From the NCBI GenBank assembly GCA_947594855.1, contig CANQEL010000007.1, forward strand, positions 54,080 to 118,079: a DNA stretch of 64,000 nt. Direction: 5' to 3'. The notes beneath the pieces were generated by a model. It did not search any database, was not told the origin of the DNA, and saw only the letters and a list, made by a program, of their open reading frames with translations. Below are positions 18,558 through 28,592 of this stretch, piece by piece; the first letter of the stretch is position 1, and the number at the start of each line of letters is the position of its first letter. Position numbers and translations under genes: made by a program. This DNA is from an uncultured Lachnospiraceae bacterium. Its GTDB lineage: Bacteria; Bacillota; Clostridia; Lachnospirales; Lachnospiraceae.

Positions 18558-19988
18558 TTATTCGCCGTTTGCTTCCTTTATCCTTGCATCCCATGTAGGT
18601 GTCATCTCTTCAAGCTGCTCAGCAGGCGTCTTTGCTCCTGCTTCAACAGCATATGCAAAATCACCGTAGTCAGTATCAATTATCATCGGCTGATAATCGT
18701 ATACTCTGTACTTTTCGTCACGCATCATTGTAAGAGTCTCATCTACAGCTTTTGTATCACTGAACTGAGGATAATAAGTATTCTTCCATACCTCATCAAG
18801 TGAATATCCTGGAGCCGGCTCCGTATAAAGGTTATATGCGAACATAAGCTTTTCAACATATTCCTTATCAGTATAGCATGAAGGAATAACAATAACGTTA
18901 TCCATAGGTACCGTAGCCATATTTCCGTTAGGTCCTGCAGGGAACATAACAAGTCCGAATTCATCATCCATTGAACCTGCAAAGTCTCCTACCTGATATA
19001 CCTCTGCAACCTGCATTGCGCACTCGCCGTCACGGAATCTTACTTCTGTCCATGTTGCATCCGCATCACTTACTTCATCAGTAGGGGTTCTCATAACATA
19101 ACCCTGATCAATAAGGCCTACAGCCCAGTTTGCAGCGTCAATAAAGTTCTGTGACTTTGTAGCGTTCTCATATTTACCCTCGGCATTCTTTGACACGAAC
19201 TGAGCGCCGTTACTTGCTATTGCTAATTTAAAGAAATCTTTAGAGAACGACATCATTGCATAGATATCTGTTTTACCGTCATTATCAACGTCTTTGGTAA
19301 GTTTTGCGCAATACTCTTCAAACTTATCCCAGGTCCATTCACCATTTTTCTGAAGTTCATATGGTTCTTCAGGGTCAATTCCAGCCTCTTCAAACATCCT
19401 CTTATTATAGAAAATAGCAGCCCTTGGTTCTTTTTCTGTTGACATACCATATATACCGCCATTGTATGTCATAAGTTCCTTAACATGCTGATTCCATTTT
19501 TCTGCTGAAAAATCAACGGTTTCAAGTGAACCCAGATCATAAAACAGATTATTCTTTAACGGCTGCGCTACAGTTGTCTGATACAGATACCAGATATCAA
19601 CACGTGGGTTTCCTGCCATACAGTCAGTAGTAAATGTCTCTGCCATATCGCCCCATGTGCCAATCTTCTGTCTTTCAATAGTGAAATTATACTGGTCAAA
19701 TATTTCCTGTCTGTAATTATATGTATCCTCCGCATATGTCGTAGACAGGTCCTCCTCTTCTGCCGAATACCAGTCACCTATTGTAATCTTCATTCCGCCA
19801 AGGTCATCATAGGTCTTAAGTGTTGAACCCTGTTCTTCGTTATTTTCAGATTCACCGGTAGCTTCAGCATTTGCATTAGTATTATCGTCAGTCTTCGGTT
19901 CATCTTTTCCGCCGCTGCATCCGCTTAATATGGAAGCAGCCATTACAGCCGATAAACATAATGCAATTAACTTTCTCCTTTTTACCAT
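18558..19988 (-). CDS. ABC transporter sugar-binding lipoprotein
   Basis: A 476-residue family 1 extracellular solute-binding protein. The signal peptide ends in lipobox S-I-L-S-G-C, with Cys24 as the lipidated residue, and a Ser/Asn/Glu-rich linker follows. The mature part has the usual binding-protein fold motifs, such as V-D-I-W-Y-L-Y-Q-T and the M-F-P-A-G-P-N-G-N loop. It lies downstream of the second permease pair, so it probably feeds those permeases with xylo-oligosaccharides. Substrate is inferred from context, not from the sequence. Confidence 0.88.
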   Translation of the reverse strand: MVKRRKLIALCLSAVMAASILSGCSGGKDEPKTDDNTNANAEATGESENNEEQGSTLKTYDDLGGMKITIGDWYSAEEEDLSTTYAEDTYNYRQEIFDQYNFTIERQKIGTWGDMAETFTTDCMAGNPRVDIWYLYQTTVAQPLKNNLFYDLGSLETVDFSAEKWNQHVKELMTYNGGIYGMSTEKEPRAAIFYNKRMFEEAGIDPEEPYELQKNGEWTWDKFEEYCAKLTKDVDNDGKTDIYAMMSFSKDFFKLAIASNGAQFVSKNAEGKYENATKSQNFIDAANWAVGLIDQGYVMRTPTDEVSDADATWTEVRFRDGECAMQVAEVYQVGDFAGSMDDEFGLVMFPAGPNGNMATVPMDNVIVIPSCYTDKEYVEKLMFAYNLYTEPAPGYSLDEVWKNTYYPQFSDTKAVDETLTMMRDEKYRVYDYQPMIIDTDYGDFAYAVEAGAKTPAEQLEEMTPTWDARIKEANGE

Positions 19989-20084
19989 AGCTTATTATAC
20001 TCCTTTCTGATTTTCATATTATTTTTTTGCTATGTAATATTAAACCATAACATTATATCATATAAAACGCCGTAAATCAACGTT

Positions 20085-21080
20085 TTACATCTTAATACCT
20101 GACTGGCTCAGACTTTCCACAAATCCCTTCTGTGCGAATACATAAATAATCAGCAGCGGAATAATCGTCATAAGCGTTCCGGTAGCCACCGTAGCTGATG
20201 AATATGCCATTGACGCCTGTTCCGCAATTCCTGCATTCTTGAGGAATGTATCAAGTGAGTCAGACAATCCTGACAGTGATATTGAGAGAAGCGTAAACTT
20301 TCTCAGAAACATCTGTGAATAGAATTTATCTGTCCACTGCCACACAAATGCAAACAGGAAACATGATGTAATAATAGGTTTTGCATCTGGAAGCATTATA
20401 CGGTAGAAAGTTTTAAACTTTCCACATCCGTCAACATACGCTGCTTCTTCAATATCCTTAGGCACATTTCTGAAGAACTGCCTTATAAGGTATATGTACA
20501 GCCCGCTCTTAAGTCCCATACAGCCAAGACATAAAATCAGATATGGAAGCATCGTATTTATGAGGTTTATAGGTTTACCCGTAAATAGTGAAACCAATCC
20601 AAGCGGATCAAAGTAAGTAAAGTTAAGGTATAACGGAGCCATAATTGTCTGTGGAGGTATAATAATTACAAGAATAACCATAAAGAACCAGAAATTCTTA
20701 AGCGGAAATTTGTATCTTGCAAATCCATAACCTACAAACGTTGCTGCCGCAACCTGGAACAGACTTACCAAAAGGCTTATGTATGTAGTTGTTCCAAGGG
20801 CTTTCCAGTATTTCATAAGCTGTGCGGTAAGCTTATACCCTGACGTTGTAAAGTGACGGGGTATACTTACAATAGTAGAATCATAAAGATCCTGTTCTTC
20901 CATAAAACTAAGTGATATTTTATTCAGCAAAGGCTGAACAATCAGGAAACACAATCCGAATATCAATACAGCACGACATATTTTATAACCGATATTAAAC
21001 AATGTTTTACGCATCAGATAGCCGTTGGATTTCCTGTTACGTTCCATAAAGGCCTGCCATTTTTTTGTTTTCTTACTCAT
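20085..21080 (-). CDS. Carbohydrate ABC transporter permease, MalG-type
   Basis: A 331-residue inner-membrane permease with about six membrane segments. The cytoplasmic coupling loop has the EAA motif E-E-A-A-Y-V-D-G-C-G, followed by F-Y-R-I-M-L-P-D-A-K-P as in the MalG branch. It overlaps the preceding permease gene by 8 bases, so the two are translationally coupled and most likely form a heterodimer. No ATPase gene is in the locus; a shared MsmK-type ATPase elsewhere is the usual solution in this group. Confidence 0.9.
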   Translation of the reverse strand: MSKKTKKWQAFMERNRKSNGYLMRKTLFNIGYKICRAVLIFGLCFLIVQPLLNKISLSFMEEQDLYDSTIVSIPRHFTTSGYKLTAQLMKYWKALGTTTYISLLVSLFQVAAATFVGYGFARYKFPLKNFWFFMVILVIIIPPQTIMAPLYLNFTYFDPLGLVSLFTGKPINLINTMLPYLILCLGCMGLKSGLYIYLIRQFFRNVPKDIEEAAYVDGCGKFKTFYRIMLPDAKPIITSCFLFAFVWQWTDKFYSQMFLRKFTLLSISLSGLSDSLDTFLKNAGIAEQASMAYSSATVATGTLMTIIPLLIIYVFAQKGFVESLSQSGIKM

Positions 21081-21987
21081 AATAGTACACCTTCTTCGAA
21101 ATTATTAACGAGATGATTCCAATAATCACCAGACAACAGACAAAATAAATCCACGACATCGCAGAGCTCAAACCATATTCCAGTTTTCCTATCGTTATAT
21201 TGGATATATATTCCATTACCTCATTATCAGAACGGCAGAAGTAATCTATAATGGTATATATAATATTAACCAGAATAAGAGAACTTACCATCGGAAGCGT
21301 TATCTTCCAGAAACATTCCCATGCAGTACATCCTTCAATCTTGGCAGCTTCAAACATACTTGGCGATATTGTCTGAAGTCCTGAAAGGAATATTATAATC
21401 TGGATACCGGACTGTATCGCGATATCATATACATGGTCAATAAGGTCAAATATAAATCCGAAGAAATCTCCGGCCTGCGTGCCTTCCGTTACAAGCATAT
21501 CCTGCAGTACAGTAGTGATACTTGAAGAATTAGAAGTTTCCTGAATAACATCTTTCATACCTGCAAGCATTGCATTATTATACTCAAGGCCTACTATAAC
21601 ACCTGATGAAAGTATAACCGGCATGAAGAATATTGCTCTTACAAATCCTCTGCCCTTAAATGTCTGATTAAGGAGCAAAGCAACAAAGAAACTGAATATA
21701 AGTGTAGCAGGAAGGTCTAAAAGCATGCCCCTGATATTCTCAATCAAAAGTATCTTATACTGTGGGTCCACATTAATTGCCTTATTATATTGGGCAATTT
21801 TTACGAATTCCATCGTAAAGCCACCTCCGGTAGGGGCAATATTTACTTCTGAAAAGCTCATTCTGAATGACTGAACTAATGGGACCATCATAAACAGCAA
21901 AAATCCAATTATAAATGGAAGTATAAACAGATATCCTGCGACAGCATTTTTTGCTGCAAGCGTCATTTTACGTTTCTTTTTATGCAT
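21073..21987 (-). CDS. Carbohydrate ABC transporter permease, MalF-type
   Basis: A 304-residue permease, partner of the MalG-type gene that follows. The EAA loop reads M-F-E-A-A-K-I-E-G-C-T-A-W-E-C-F-W-K-I-T. The start codon shares one base with the stop of the DUF5696-like gene upstream. There is an unusually long extracytoplasmic loop between the first two membrane segments (residues ~45-75). Confidence 0.9.
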   Translation of the reverse strand: MHKKKRKMTLAAKNAVAGYLFILPFIIGFLLFMMVPLVQSFRMSFSEVNIAPTGGGFTMEFVKIAQYNKAINVDPQYKILLIENIRGMLLDLPATLIFSFFVALLLNQTFKGRGFVRAIFFMPVILSSGVIVGLEYNNAMLAGMKDVIQETSNSSSITTVLQDMLVTEGTQAGDFFGFIFDLIDHVYDIAIQSGIQIIIFLSGLQTISPSMFEAAKIEGCTAWECFWKITLPMVSSLILVNIIYTIIDYFCRSDNEVMEYISNITIGKLEYGLSSAMSWIYFVCCLVIIGIISLIISKKVYYYE

Positions 21988-24542
21988 TAGTTGTTTCCTC
22001 CTTCCACTATATAGTCTCTTGCCTGAATCTCAGTACCATTATAATTAAATGGATTATAATTATAATTAACAATAACCTTAACTCCATTGGCAAATTCCGT
22101 TTTATATACATTTTCTGCTATTTTCTCATGTCCTGTAATATATTCGTCATATGTACCGTTAAAGTCATTTGAGAATCTGTTGTAATCTTCATTAATAGTA
22201 TCTTTCCACAGGTTATATTCAGTAGCAAAATATTCCGTATATTTACTGTCCTGAAGAACAGACGACGGACTCTGTGTAATTGTATAATACAATCCTGCGC
22301 CAAGTTCCGCTGACTTTAAGTAAGTTTCTTCAGAATTCTGTGAAAGATTCAGAGATTCAGCAGTATAATTTACAATTCCGTGAAGCGCAATCTGGTAAAA
22401 TGGAATTGCCTCATCAACTATATTAAAGTTCTTATTGGAGAGAACCATTCCCGTAACCACATCTGCATACGGAATATTATAAAAGTAATCGGAATTAGCC
22501 ATAACTTTTGAACCGCTTTCAGAAAGTTCCTGATACTTTGCAGTTATCATATTCATGGCTTCTTCCCTGGAAACATGCTTTTTGTAATTGTAATCTCCGC
22601 TAAGTTCCGTACTCAGGTCTGCAAAAGAAATATTACTGCATCCAAGTCCGGTTATATAATTGTGGAAACTGTCCACATTACCAATCGCATATGCCGGTCT
22701 TCCGAGATAATACTCATATTCTTCCGGTTGCTGCGCAAAATATATCGGACTGTAATATGAAAGCTCTGCTGTCTCACGGCTTACAAATTTTGCCGTATCC
22801 CTGTTTACACCATATTTGTCAAAAATCTTATTTTTATATACGAGCTGGAAATTAGCGTCAAAATATACATCAACATCATTTGACTGCGCAGTCTGTATAA
22901 ATGATTTAAGTTCTTTTTTGCTTCCCAGCTTCTTAGACGGCTTAACCTTTCTCACCGACGAATTATGGATACCGTTATTGCACCATCCGGAATATTTAAC
23001 CGTAAGATTATCTATTCCGTTTCCAATCATATCGTTTAAGATAGTTTCGGCATCTTCATATTTTGTAAGCGGCAAATCCTTTGTTACGGGTACGCCAAGT
23101 ATATGCTGTTTATCATCTACCCCGCCAACCATATCAAGCACGAGCGACACATTTTCATCTGTCTTGTCATTAAGCGACGGATATGTCTTCATAAGATAAT
23201 CCCTGTAAGCAGCAGCCATATCCACATAATTGTCGGAATTAACAAACATATACCGCTGTGTAAGATGTTCTGCCGGCAGTCCTTTTTCATATGTACGTAT
23301 GGTTATATCCGATTTACCTGATATATCCATATCTTCACCACGGAGCATTGTATATGTGAATTTTACTGAGTTATAACTGTTATAACGGCCTGCAACGTCA
23401 CTTTCAACTATTGCATATGAACTTCCGTTTTCAATAGTACATAAAACTGAGCTTCCGCCATTTGCAACACCAATAACAGGGTAACTTACTTCACTCTCAT
23501 CTACGACGGCTTTCCTTGTTAAACACAAATCTGCGCCATATAACTGGTTATAATATGCTGCCTGGCCGGTCTTACCGTTATTGAAATTAATAATTCCTCC
23601 GGAACCTTCAGGTACAAACATATAACCCTTTTCATTCACTCCGCCTGCTGCAAAAAACGGCAGCACCGTAAGATATGTAATAGGATAATCTTTGTAATAC
23701 TGTATCTCCTCCATAGGAACATCTACAACAAGCCCGTTATCTTCCAGCGTATAATATACCGGTATGTTAAACGCAGCTTTGTCAGTTTCGTGAGTTATAT
23801 TACTCCTTGACATATCATAATCATATTCTTCTTTTGTGTAACCCGCTTCCGAAAACAATTCCTGGAACTCTTCAAATTTGGTATCGCTCTGTCCATCACG
23901 AATAATATACATTTTGGTATCTGCAAGATCAGGGTACTTTTCTAAAAGTTCATCCTTATTATCAGTAGGCCTGAGGTTCTCGATATCAACACGTCTGTAG
24001 AAGTTCTTAATCCTCTTGGAATCTGCATCACTCATGTTTGCGCAGAATTTATCCATTCTTTCTTCCGTGATTGCATATGGAACCACATAAGACTTCTGTA
24101 TATCACCTATTGTATAAAGTACCTTAACACCATTAACTTTTCCGGATTCATCTTTTATTTCCTCAACCGAATAACGTTTTTCACGAATACTGGAAGCGAA
24201 ATTATCATAAGAGAAATCCTGTCCCTTGGAGTCGCTGTATTTAACATACAATGTGGAATACAATATATCTTTATTGCTTCCAAGCGCAAGAGTATCATTC
24301 TCAATATCCTGAGGATTTGAATACCATATATGTCCGTCAGCTTTATTAAGTACGGAAAATTGGGTATTATCAGCATTAAATGTAAATTCAAACTGATCAT
24401 TAACAATCTTTATTTCTTTTCCTTCCGGTTCCTCTGAATAATCCTGCACATCTATAAATGCGCTGTCTGCATCCGACTGGTCACATCCTGCAGCCATTAA
24501 AATTATCAGAATTAAGGGAAGTAATAGTTTTAATTTTTTCAT
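21987..24542 (-). CDS. DUF5696-like lipoprotein
   Basis: An 851-residue secreted lipoprotein with signal peptide and lipobox L-M-A-A-G-C (Cys20). It starts with a beta-rich region of the form found at the N terminus of many sugar-active proteins (F-E-F-T-F-N-A-D-N-T-Q-F, then H-I-W-Y-S-N-P). A large alpha/beta region follows, with V-K-Y-S-G-W and F-D-A-N-F-Q motifs that resemble barrel strands. From memory this matches DUF5696, a family found beside ABC sugar transporters in Firmicutes. It may be a surface glycan-binding protein or an uncharacterised glycoside hydrolase; no catalytic residues can be named. It is coupled with the permease genes on its 3' side. Confidence 0.68.
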   Translation of the reverse strand: MKKLKLLLPLILIILMAAGCDQSDADSAFIDVQDYSEEPEGKEIKIVNDQFEFTFNADNTQFSVLNKADGHIWYSNPQDIENDTLALGSNKDILYSTLYVKYSDSKGQDFSYDNFASSIREKRYSVEEIKDESGKVNGVKVLYTIGDIQKSYVVPYAITEERMDKFCANMSDADSKRIKNFYRRVDIENLRPTDNKDELLEKYPDLADTKMYIIRDGQSDTKFEEFQELFSEAGYTKEEYDYDMSRSNITHETDKAAFNIPVYYTLEDNGLVVDVPMEEIQYYKDYPITYLTVLPFFAAGGVNEKGYMFVPEGSGGIINFNNGKTGQAAYYNQLYGADLCLTRKAVVDESEVSYPVIGVANGGSSVLCTIENGSSYAIVESDVAGRYNSYNSVKFTYTMLRGEDMDISGKSDITIRTYEKGLPAEHLTQRYMFVNSDNYVDMAAAYRDYLMKTYPSLNDKTDENVSLVLDMVGGVDDKQHILGVPVTKDLPLTKYEDAETILNDMIGNGIDNLTVKYSGWCNNGIHNSSVRKVKPSKKLGSKKELKSFIQTAQSNDVDVYFDANFQLVYKNKIFDKYGVNRDTAKFVSRETAELSYYSPIYFAQQPEEYEYYLGRPAYAIGNVDSFHNYITGLGCSNISFADLSTELSGDYNYKKHVSREEAMNMITAKYQELSESGSKVMANSDYFYNIPYADVVTGMVLSNKNFNIVDEAIPFYQIALHGIVNYTAESLNLSQNSEETYLKSAELGAGLYYTITQSPSSVLQDSKYTEYFATEYNLWKDTINEDYNRFSNDFNGTYDEYITGHEKIAENVYKTEFANGVKVIVNYNYNPFNYNGTEIQARDYIVEGGNN

Positions 24543-24569
24543 ATTATGTTAAGCCCTCCTTTCCTTATC

Positions 24570-25235
24570 TTAATAAAATCTGAATGCAATCTCTTTATAT
24601 AATGATATAAAGTAAGCGACTGCCTCACTAATCAGGCTGAAAAACAGTACCATTATGAATACTATTACCAACATACCTACAAGAATACAAAGTATTGATA
24701 AAATAGCTTTTCCAAAACTAAAATCATGTATCTGCATAACTGATGCAAGGAACAGGAATGCACACCATATCAGTGAAAATGAAAGGAAGTAATTATAAAA
24801 TGCACCCTCTTCATATGTTATGTAGTTACTGAATATTATCATTGGCAGCTGCACTAATACATATGGTGTCAGCGCATATGAGGAACCAATGTATATATCT
24901 TTCATTGTTCCCTTACCATCAAAAAGTGTCGTAAGGCACCAGTTTGACAGAACCCATACGAAGAATGGAAGCAGGAAACTGCAAATATTCAATACTATAT
25001 TAAAATATTCCCACTGCACTCTCAGAAATACAAAACTTGTATATCTCGTCTTCCATATATTTGTAAGCACTGTCATAATGACAATAAATGTAGCTGCGCT
25101 TGCAGAACCTCTTTTTTCATGGGTAAGATCCCAGAATCCGTCAAACGGGCTTACTACACAATGAAGCGAGTACCTCAGAGTATCCCTGAAATGAATCAGT
25201 TTAGCTTTTGCAGAACTACTGACTATACTTTTCAT
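24570..25235 (-). CDS. YIP1-family membrane protein
   Basis: A 221-residue protein with five or six membrane segments. The N-terminal P-F-D-G-F-W-D-L segment and the Y-x-L-x-P-Y-V-L motif in the fourth segment are typical of bacterial YIP1-domain proteins. It overlaps the NHL/TPR gene by 4 bases (ATGA), showing tight coupling. YIP1 proteins of this type occur in Firmicutes carbohydrate uptake loci, but their job is unknown. A role in assembling or holding together the surrounding transporter is an inference. Confidence 0.72.
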   Translation of the reverse strand: MKSIVSSSAKAKLIHFRDTLRYSLHCVVSPFDGFWDLTHEKRGSASAATFIVIMTVLTNIWKTRYTSFVFLRVQWEYFNIVLNICSFLLPFFVWVLSNWCLTTLFDGKGTMKDIYIGSSYALTPYVLVQLPMIIFSNYITYEEGAFYNYFLSFSLIWCAFLFLASVMQIHDFSFGKAILSILCILVGMLVIVFIMVLFFSLISEAVAYFISLYKEIAFRFY

Positions 25236-26719
25236 TCCTCATTAACCTCCCTTCTGATTTTCTTAACAGTATTTTTAATAAACACTATTAATAACAAAGC
25301 TACAAAGATTGTGAAAACATACTTGACATTATCTTCTATCCTGTCTTTACGATAGAGTTTATATGCCTTGGAATAATTTTTATAATCAAGTTTAAGCTTA
25401 AAATATTCCATAGCTTCTTCAAATCTGTCCTGTCTCAGAAGGGAACGTCCGATTCCGATATATGCGAGGTCATAATTACCGTTAAGTTTAAGAACATCGC
25501 GCCAGTAATCGGCTGAAATATCATATTCGCCTATTTTATAAGTATCAAGAGCCTTATTAATAAGCGTACCATATTCAGTAAGCGTCATTTGCGTGACCAT
25601 TCCGAGTTCCCTGTCAAGAATAAGCAGCGAATCACCTAATGACTCAATTGCAACAGGATACCTTAAATAACCCTGCCTATATCCGATACCACCGAATGCA
25701 TACAGCATATTTCCCTGAAAATCATAACCAAATACACGGCCTCTGGTCTGATCCAGGCAATAATAACAATCATTGTCAAGCACCGTGACGTCAGTAAATT
25801 TAGAAGAACCGTTATATCCTCCTCCGTTACCTATCTGAACATCACCTATCGGCTCATAATAACCGTTTCTTATAAGTATATCGGTTCCTTTTGCATTCAG
25901 TTTTCTGATTGGCTTGGAAGATGAAGCATTATCACTTTCAAATTTACTGAGCGTAGCATATATAAATCCTTCCGAATCCAATGCAATGTTATTATACTCA
26001 GTAGGAACAAACGCTTCCATCTGTTCTCTCTGTGCCTGTGTGGATATGAGTTTGTATACATATTTTATGAAATCGAACTGTACTTCAGCTGCTCCGATAT
26101 ATCCTACAAACTCTCCTCCATCTTCAAACTCCATAAATCCTTTGTTGATGTTCTCAGCCTGCACAAATATACGCTTTGCGCTATCCACAACAAGCTTCTT
26201 TGGAAGGAACATATAATCTGCATTAAGTGTTTCTTCATCTTCAGGTTTATATATAGCGCCTATGACGTTCTGATCATTATCAGTATATACAATACGCTGG
26301 TTTCCATAATCAGCTATATACCATTCATTGTCATCAGTAACAAACACATCATATGGCTGCGCTAACGCCTCAGCTTTTCCATTGTTGTTCACCTGGGTAA
26401 CAACCTTCACAAGTGAAAACTTGTCATTACCATATGAAAACTGAACAATCCTGTTATTCAATGTATCACATATATATACCTGATTGTCTTTTACAAACAT
26501 TCCTTCCGGTGCATTGAAATTGCCAATGCCAAAATCATCTCCCAGAATAACCGAATTCATTGCATATGCATCCGGTGATTCTCTTTCTATTCCCCAGTAG
26601 TCATATGTATAGGTATAGAACAAATCTTCTTCGGCAGATGCATTTGCCGGCTGAATAAGGAGCGCTGAAAATAACATCAGACAGAAAAATGGAATTAAAC
26701 TGCAAATAATTTTTTTCAT
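25232..26719 (-). CDS. Secreted, membrane-anchored NHL-repeat/TPR protein
   Basis: A 495-residue protein with a cleavable signal peptide (ending near N-A-S-A), a beta-propeller of NHL type, a short TPR-like region and a C-terminal membrane helix followed by a basic tail. NHL units include N-A-P-E-G-M-F-V...I-C-D-T-L-N-N-R-I-V-Q-F, Q-P-Y-D-V-F-V...I-A-D-Y-G-N-Q-R-I-V and a later Y-C-L-D-Q-T-R-G-R-V-F. The TPR region is around residues 400-450. The propeller would lie outside the membrane, next to the transporters. Nothing similar with a known function comes to mind; a scaffold or ligand-presenting role is inferred from topology and gene coupling. Confidence 0.7.
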   Translation of the reverse strand: MKKIICSLIPFFCLMLFSALLIQPANASAEEDLFYTYTYDYWGIERESPDAYAMNSVILGDDFGIGNFNAPEGMFVKDNQVYICDTLNNRIVQFSYGNDKFSLVKVVTQVNNNGKAEALAQPYDVFVTDDNEWYIADYGNQRIVYTDNDQNVIGAIYKPEDEETLNADYMFLPKKLVVDSAKRIFVQAENINKGFMEFEDGGEFVGYIGAAEVQFDFIKYVYKLISTQAQREQMEAFVPTEYNNIALDSEGFIYATLSKFESDNASSSKPIRKLNAKGTDILIRNGYYEPIGDVQIGNGGGYNGSSKFTDVTVLDNDCYYCLDQTRGRVFGYDFQGNMLYAFGGIGYRQGYLRYPVAIESLGDSLLILDRELGMVTQMTLTEYGTLINKALDTYKIGEYDISADYWRDVLKLNGNYDLAYIGIGRSLLRQDRFEEAMEYFKLKLDYKNYSKAYKLYRKDRIEDNVKYVFTIFVALLLIVFIKNTVKKIRREVNEE

Positions 26720-26730
26720 TGTCTCCCTCC

Positions 26731-27603
26731 TTAATCCTTAATACCAGAGCTTGCCATTGTCTCAATAACGTTGCCTTCACACATAAGGAATATTGTAATA
26801 GGCACTATCATCATAAACAATGTAACGGCTGCTCCTACACCTGCACGCGACACACCACCAAGAATAAGCTGCTGCAGCGCATACGGCAATGTCTTAAGTT
26901 CCTCGGAATAAATAAATGTAGCCGCCCTGTTATTCCATATTGCGATAACTGAGAATATTATAAGTGTCAGCCACGCCGGTTTAACCATAGGCATTACTAT
27001 CCGTACAAATATACGCCCTTCTTTTGCTCCATCAATTTTTGCCGCTTCAATAAGGGCATCGGGAATTCCCTCCATAAACTGTTTCATAAGGAATAATCCC
27101 ATTGGAGTTGCAAATGCAGGTACTATAATTGACAGATATGTATCTATCCATCCAAGTTTCGTCATAATCAGGTAGTTAGGAATCTGTGTAACGTATACAG
27201 AGAACATAAGAGCTGTCTGTACCATTGCGAAAAATGCTTTATTTCCTGGAAACTGATACTTTGAAAGTACATATGCACCCATTGAACAGAATATTACGTT
27301 TCCTAACGTACCGGCTGCAGTCATAAATACCGAATTGAATATGTATCTTGAAAACGGTACGAATGACTGTCCCATAATATTAAACAGGTCCGCAAAGTTA
27401 TCCATTGTAGGATTCTTAACATAAAACTTAGGCGGGAATATATATATCTCATCCAGTGGCTTAAATGCCGTACATATTGAATATACAAGCGGCAGCGCAA
27501 AGAAAGCACCGAATAATATAAGAAGAATATAGATTCCAATATCTCCGCCTATCGACCTGTTAGGCTTTCTTTTTCTTAATATCTTTTTTCTATTCTTTTT
27601 CAT
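26731..27603 (-). CDS. Carbohydrate ABC transporter permease, MalG-type (second pair)
   Basis: A 290-residue permease with six membrane segments and EAA motif I-E-A-A-K-I-D-G-A-K-E-G-R-I-F. It follows its MalF-type partner by 14 bases and precedes the NHL/TPR gene by 11 bases. It is distinct in sequence from the other MalG-type protein in the locus, so this is a second transporter rather than a recent duplicate. Confidence 0.9.
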   Translation of the reverse strand: MKKNRKKILRKRKPNRSIGGDIGIYILLILFGAFFALPLVYSICTAFKPLDEIYIFPPKFYVKNPTMDNFADLFNIMGQSFVPFSRYIFNSVFMTAAGTLGNVIFCSMGAYVLSKYQFPGNKAFFAMVQTALMFSVYVTQIPNYLIMTKLGWIDTYLSIIVPAFATPMGLFLMKQFMEGIPDALIEAAKIDGAKEGRIFVRIVMPMVKPAWLTLIIFSVIAIWNNRAATFIYSEELKTLPYALQQLILGGVSRAGVGAAVTLFMMIVPITIFLMCEGNVIETMASSGIKD

Positions 27604-27617
27604 ATCAGCATCTCCCC

Positions 27618-28556
27618 TTACGTTCCTACTTTTCTAAGCAATGCATGAACAGCCTTGTTGCACAGAATCATAACAACAAATAATACTGTTGCTATTGCCG
27701 AAGCATATCCCATATCAAATCTGTACTGACCATAGTCGATAAGGTGGGAAACAACCGTCTCTGCCGCATAGTCCGTACTAGGGAATCCACAGAGTACCAT
27801 AGTGACATCCGCAACACCGAAGGACTGTGTGATTGCCATTACCGCACCAAACAAAAGCATAGGTTTCATATTAGGAAGTGTAATATACCACAATTCCTGC
27901 CACCTGTTTTTAATACCATCAACATACCCTGCTTCAAACTGCGATTCATCAATTCCCTGGAGTCCTGCAACAAAAGACAGGAATCCGTTTCCAAGACTCA
28001 TCCAGAGAACTACGATAATTATAACTCCCATCATATATTTAACATCCGTGAGCCATAATACCGGTTCATCTATAATGCCGAACTGCATAAGCCATGCATT
28101 TACATATCCGTATGAGTCGCCGCTGAACAGAAGCGCCCATACCATATACACCTGACCGGATATCGTAGGCGCATAGAATATAAGTACCATGATTGCACGA
28201 AGCAGTCTGGGCAGCTCATTTATAAACCATGCGAACAAAAACGACATGATATATCCGATTGGACCGGTAATTGCTGCCAGCAGGAATGTATTCTTGACTG
28301 ATATCAGGAATACATCATCTGCCAGAATAAGATTGATATAGTTCGTAAGTCCTATAAACCTGGCAGGTTCAAGAACATTATAATAGGTAAAACTGTAATA
28401 TATTGACATACATACCGGCGCTACCGTAAAGAGTGTAAACAAAAGCGCATACGGAAGCAGGAAAAGGTAGCATATTCTGGACTGTTTTGCAACCTTCCAG
28501 CCATGCTTGAATTTCCGTTTCTGTATTGTCATATATTTAGCCATGACTGAACTCAT
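27618..28556 (-). CDS. Carbohydrate ABC transporter permease, MalF-type (second pair)
   Basis: A 312-residue permease. The basic N terminus (K-R-K-F-K-H-G-W-K) is followed by six membrane segments. The coupling loop I-D-E-S-Q-F-E-A-G-Y-V-D-G-I-K-N-R-W-Q-E-L-W is a diverged EAA motif. GGAGAGG precedes the start at 28556. It is directly downstream of the large binding-protein gene, which should be its partner. Confidence 0.9.
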   Translation of the reverse strand: MSSVMAKYMTIQKRKFKHGWKVAKQSRICYLFLLPYALLFTLFTVAPVCMSIYYSFTYYNVLEPARFIGLTNYINLILADDVFLISVKNTFLLAAITGPIGYIMSFLFAWFINELPRLLRAIMVLIFYAPTISGQVYMVWALLFSGDSYGYVNAWLMQFGIIDEPVLWLTDVKYMMGVIIIVVLWMSLGNGFLSFVAGLQGIDESQFEAGYVDGIKNRWQELWYITLPNMKPMLLFGAVMAITQSFGVADVTMVLCGFPSTDYAAETVVSHLIDYGQYRFDMGYASAIATVLFVVMILCNKAVHALLRKVGT

Positions 28557-28592
28557 TAACTTACCTCTCCTTTCATTTAATAATTAGCTCCG

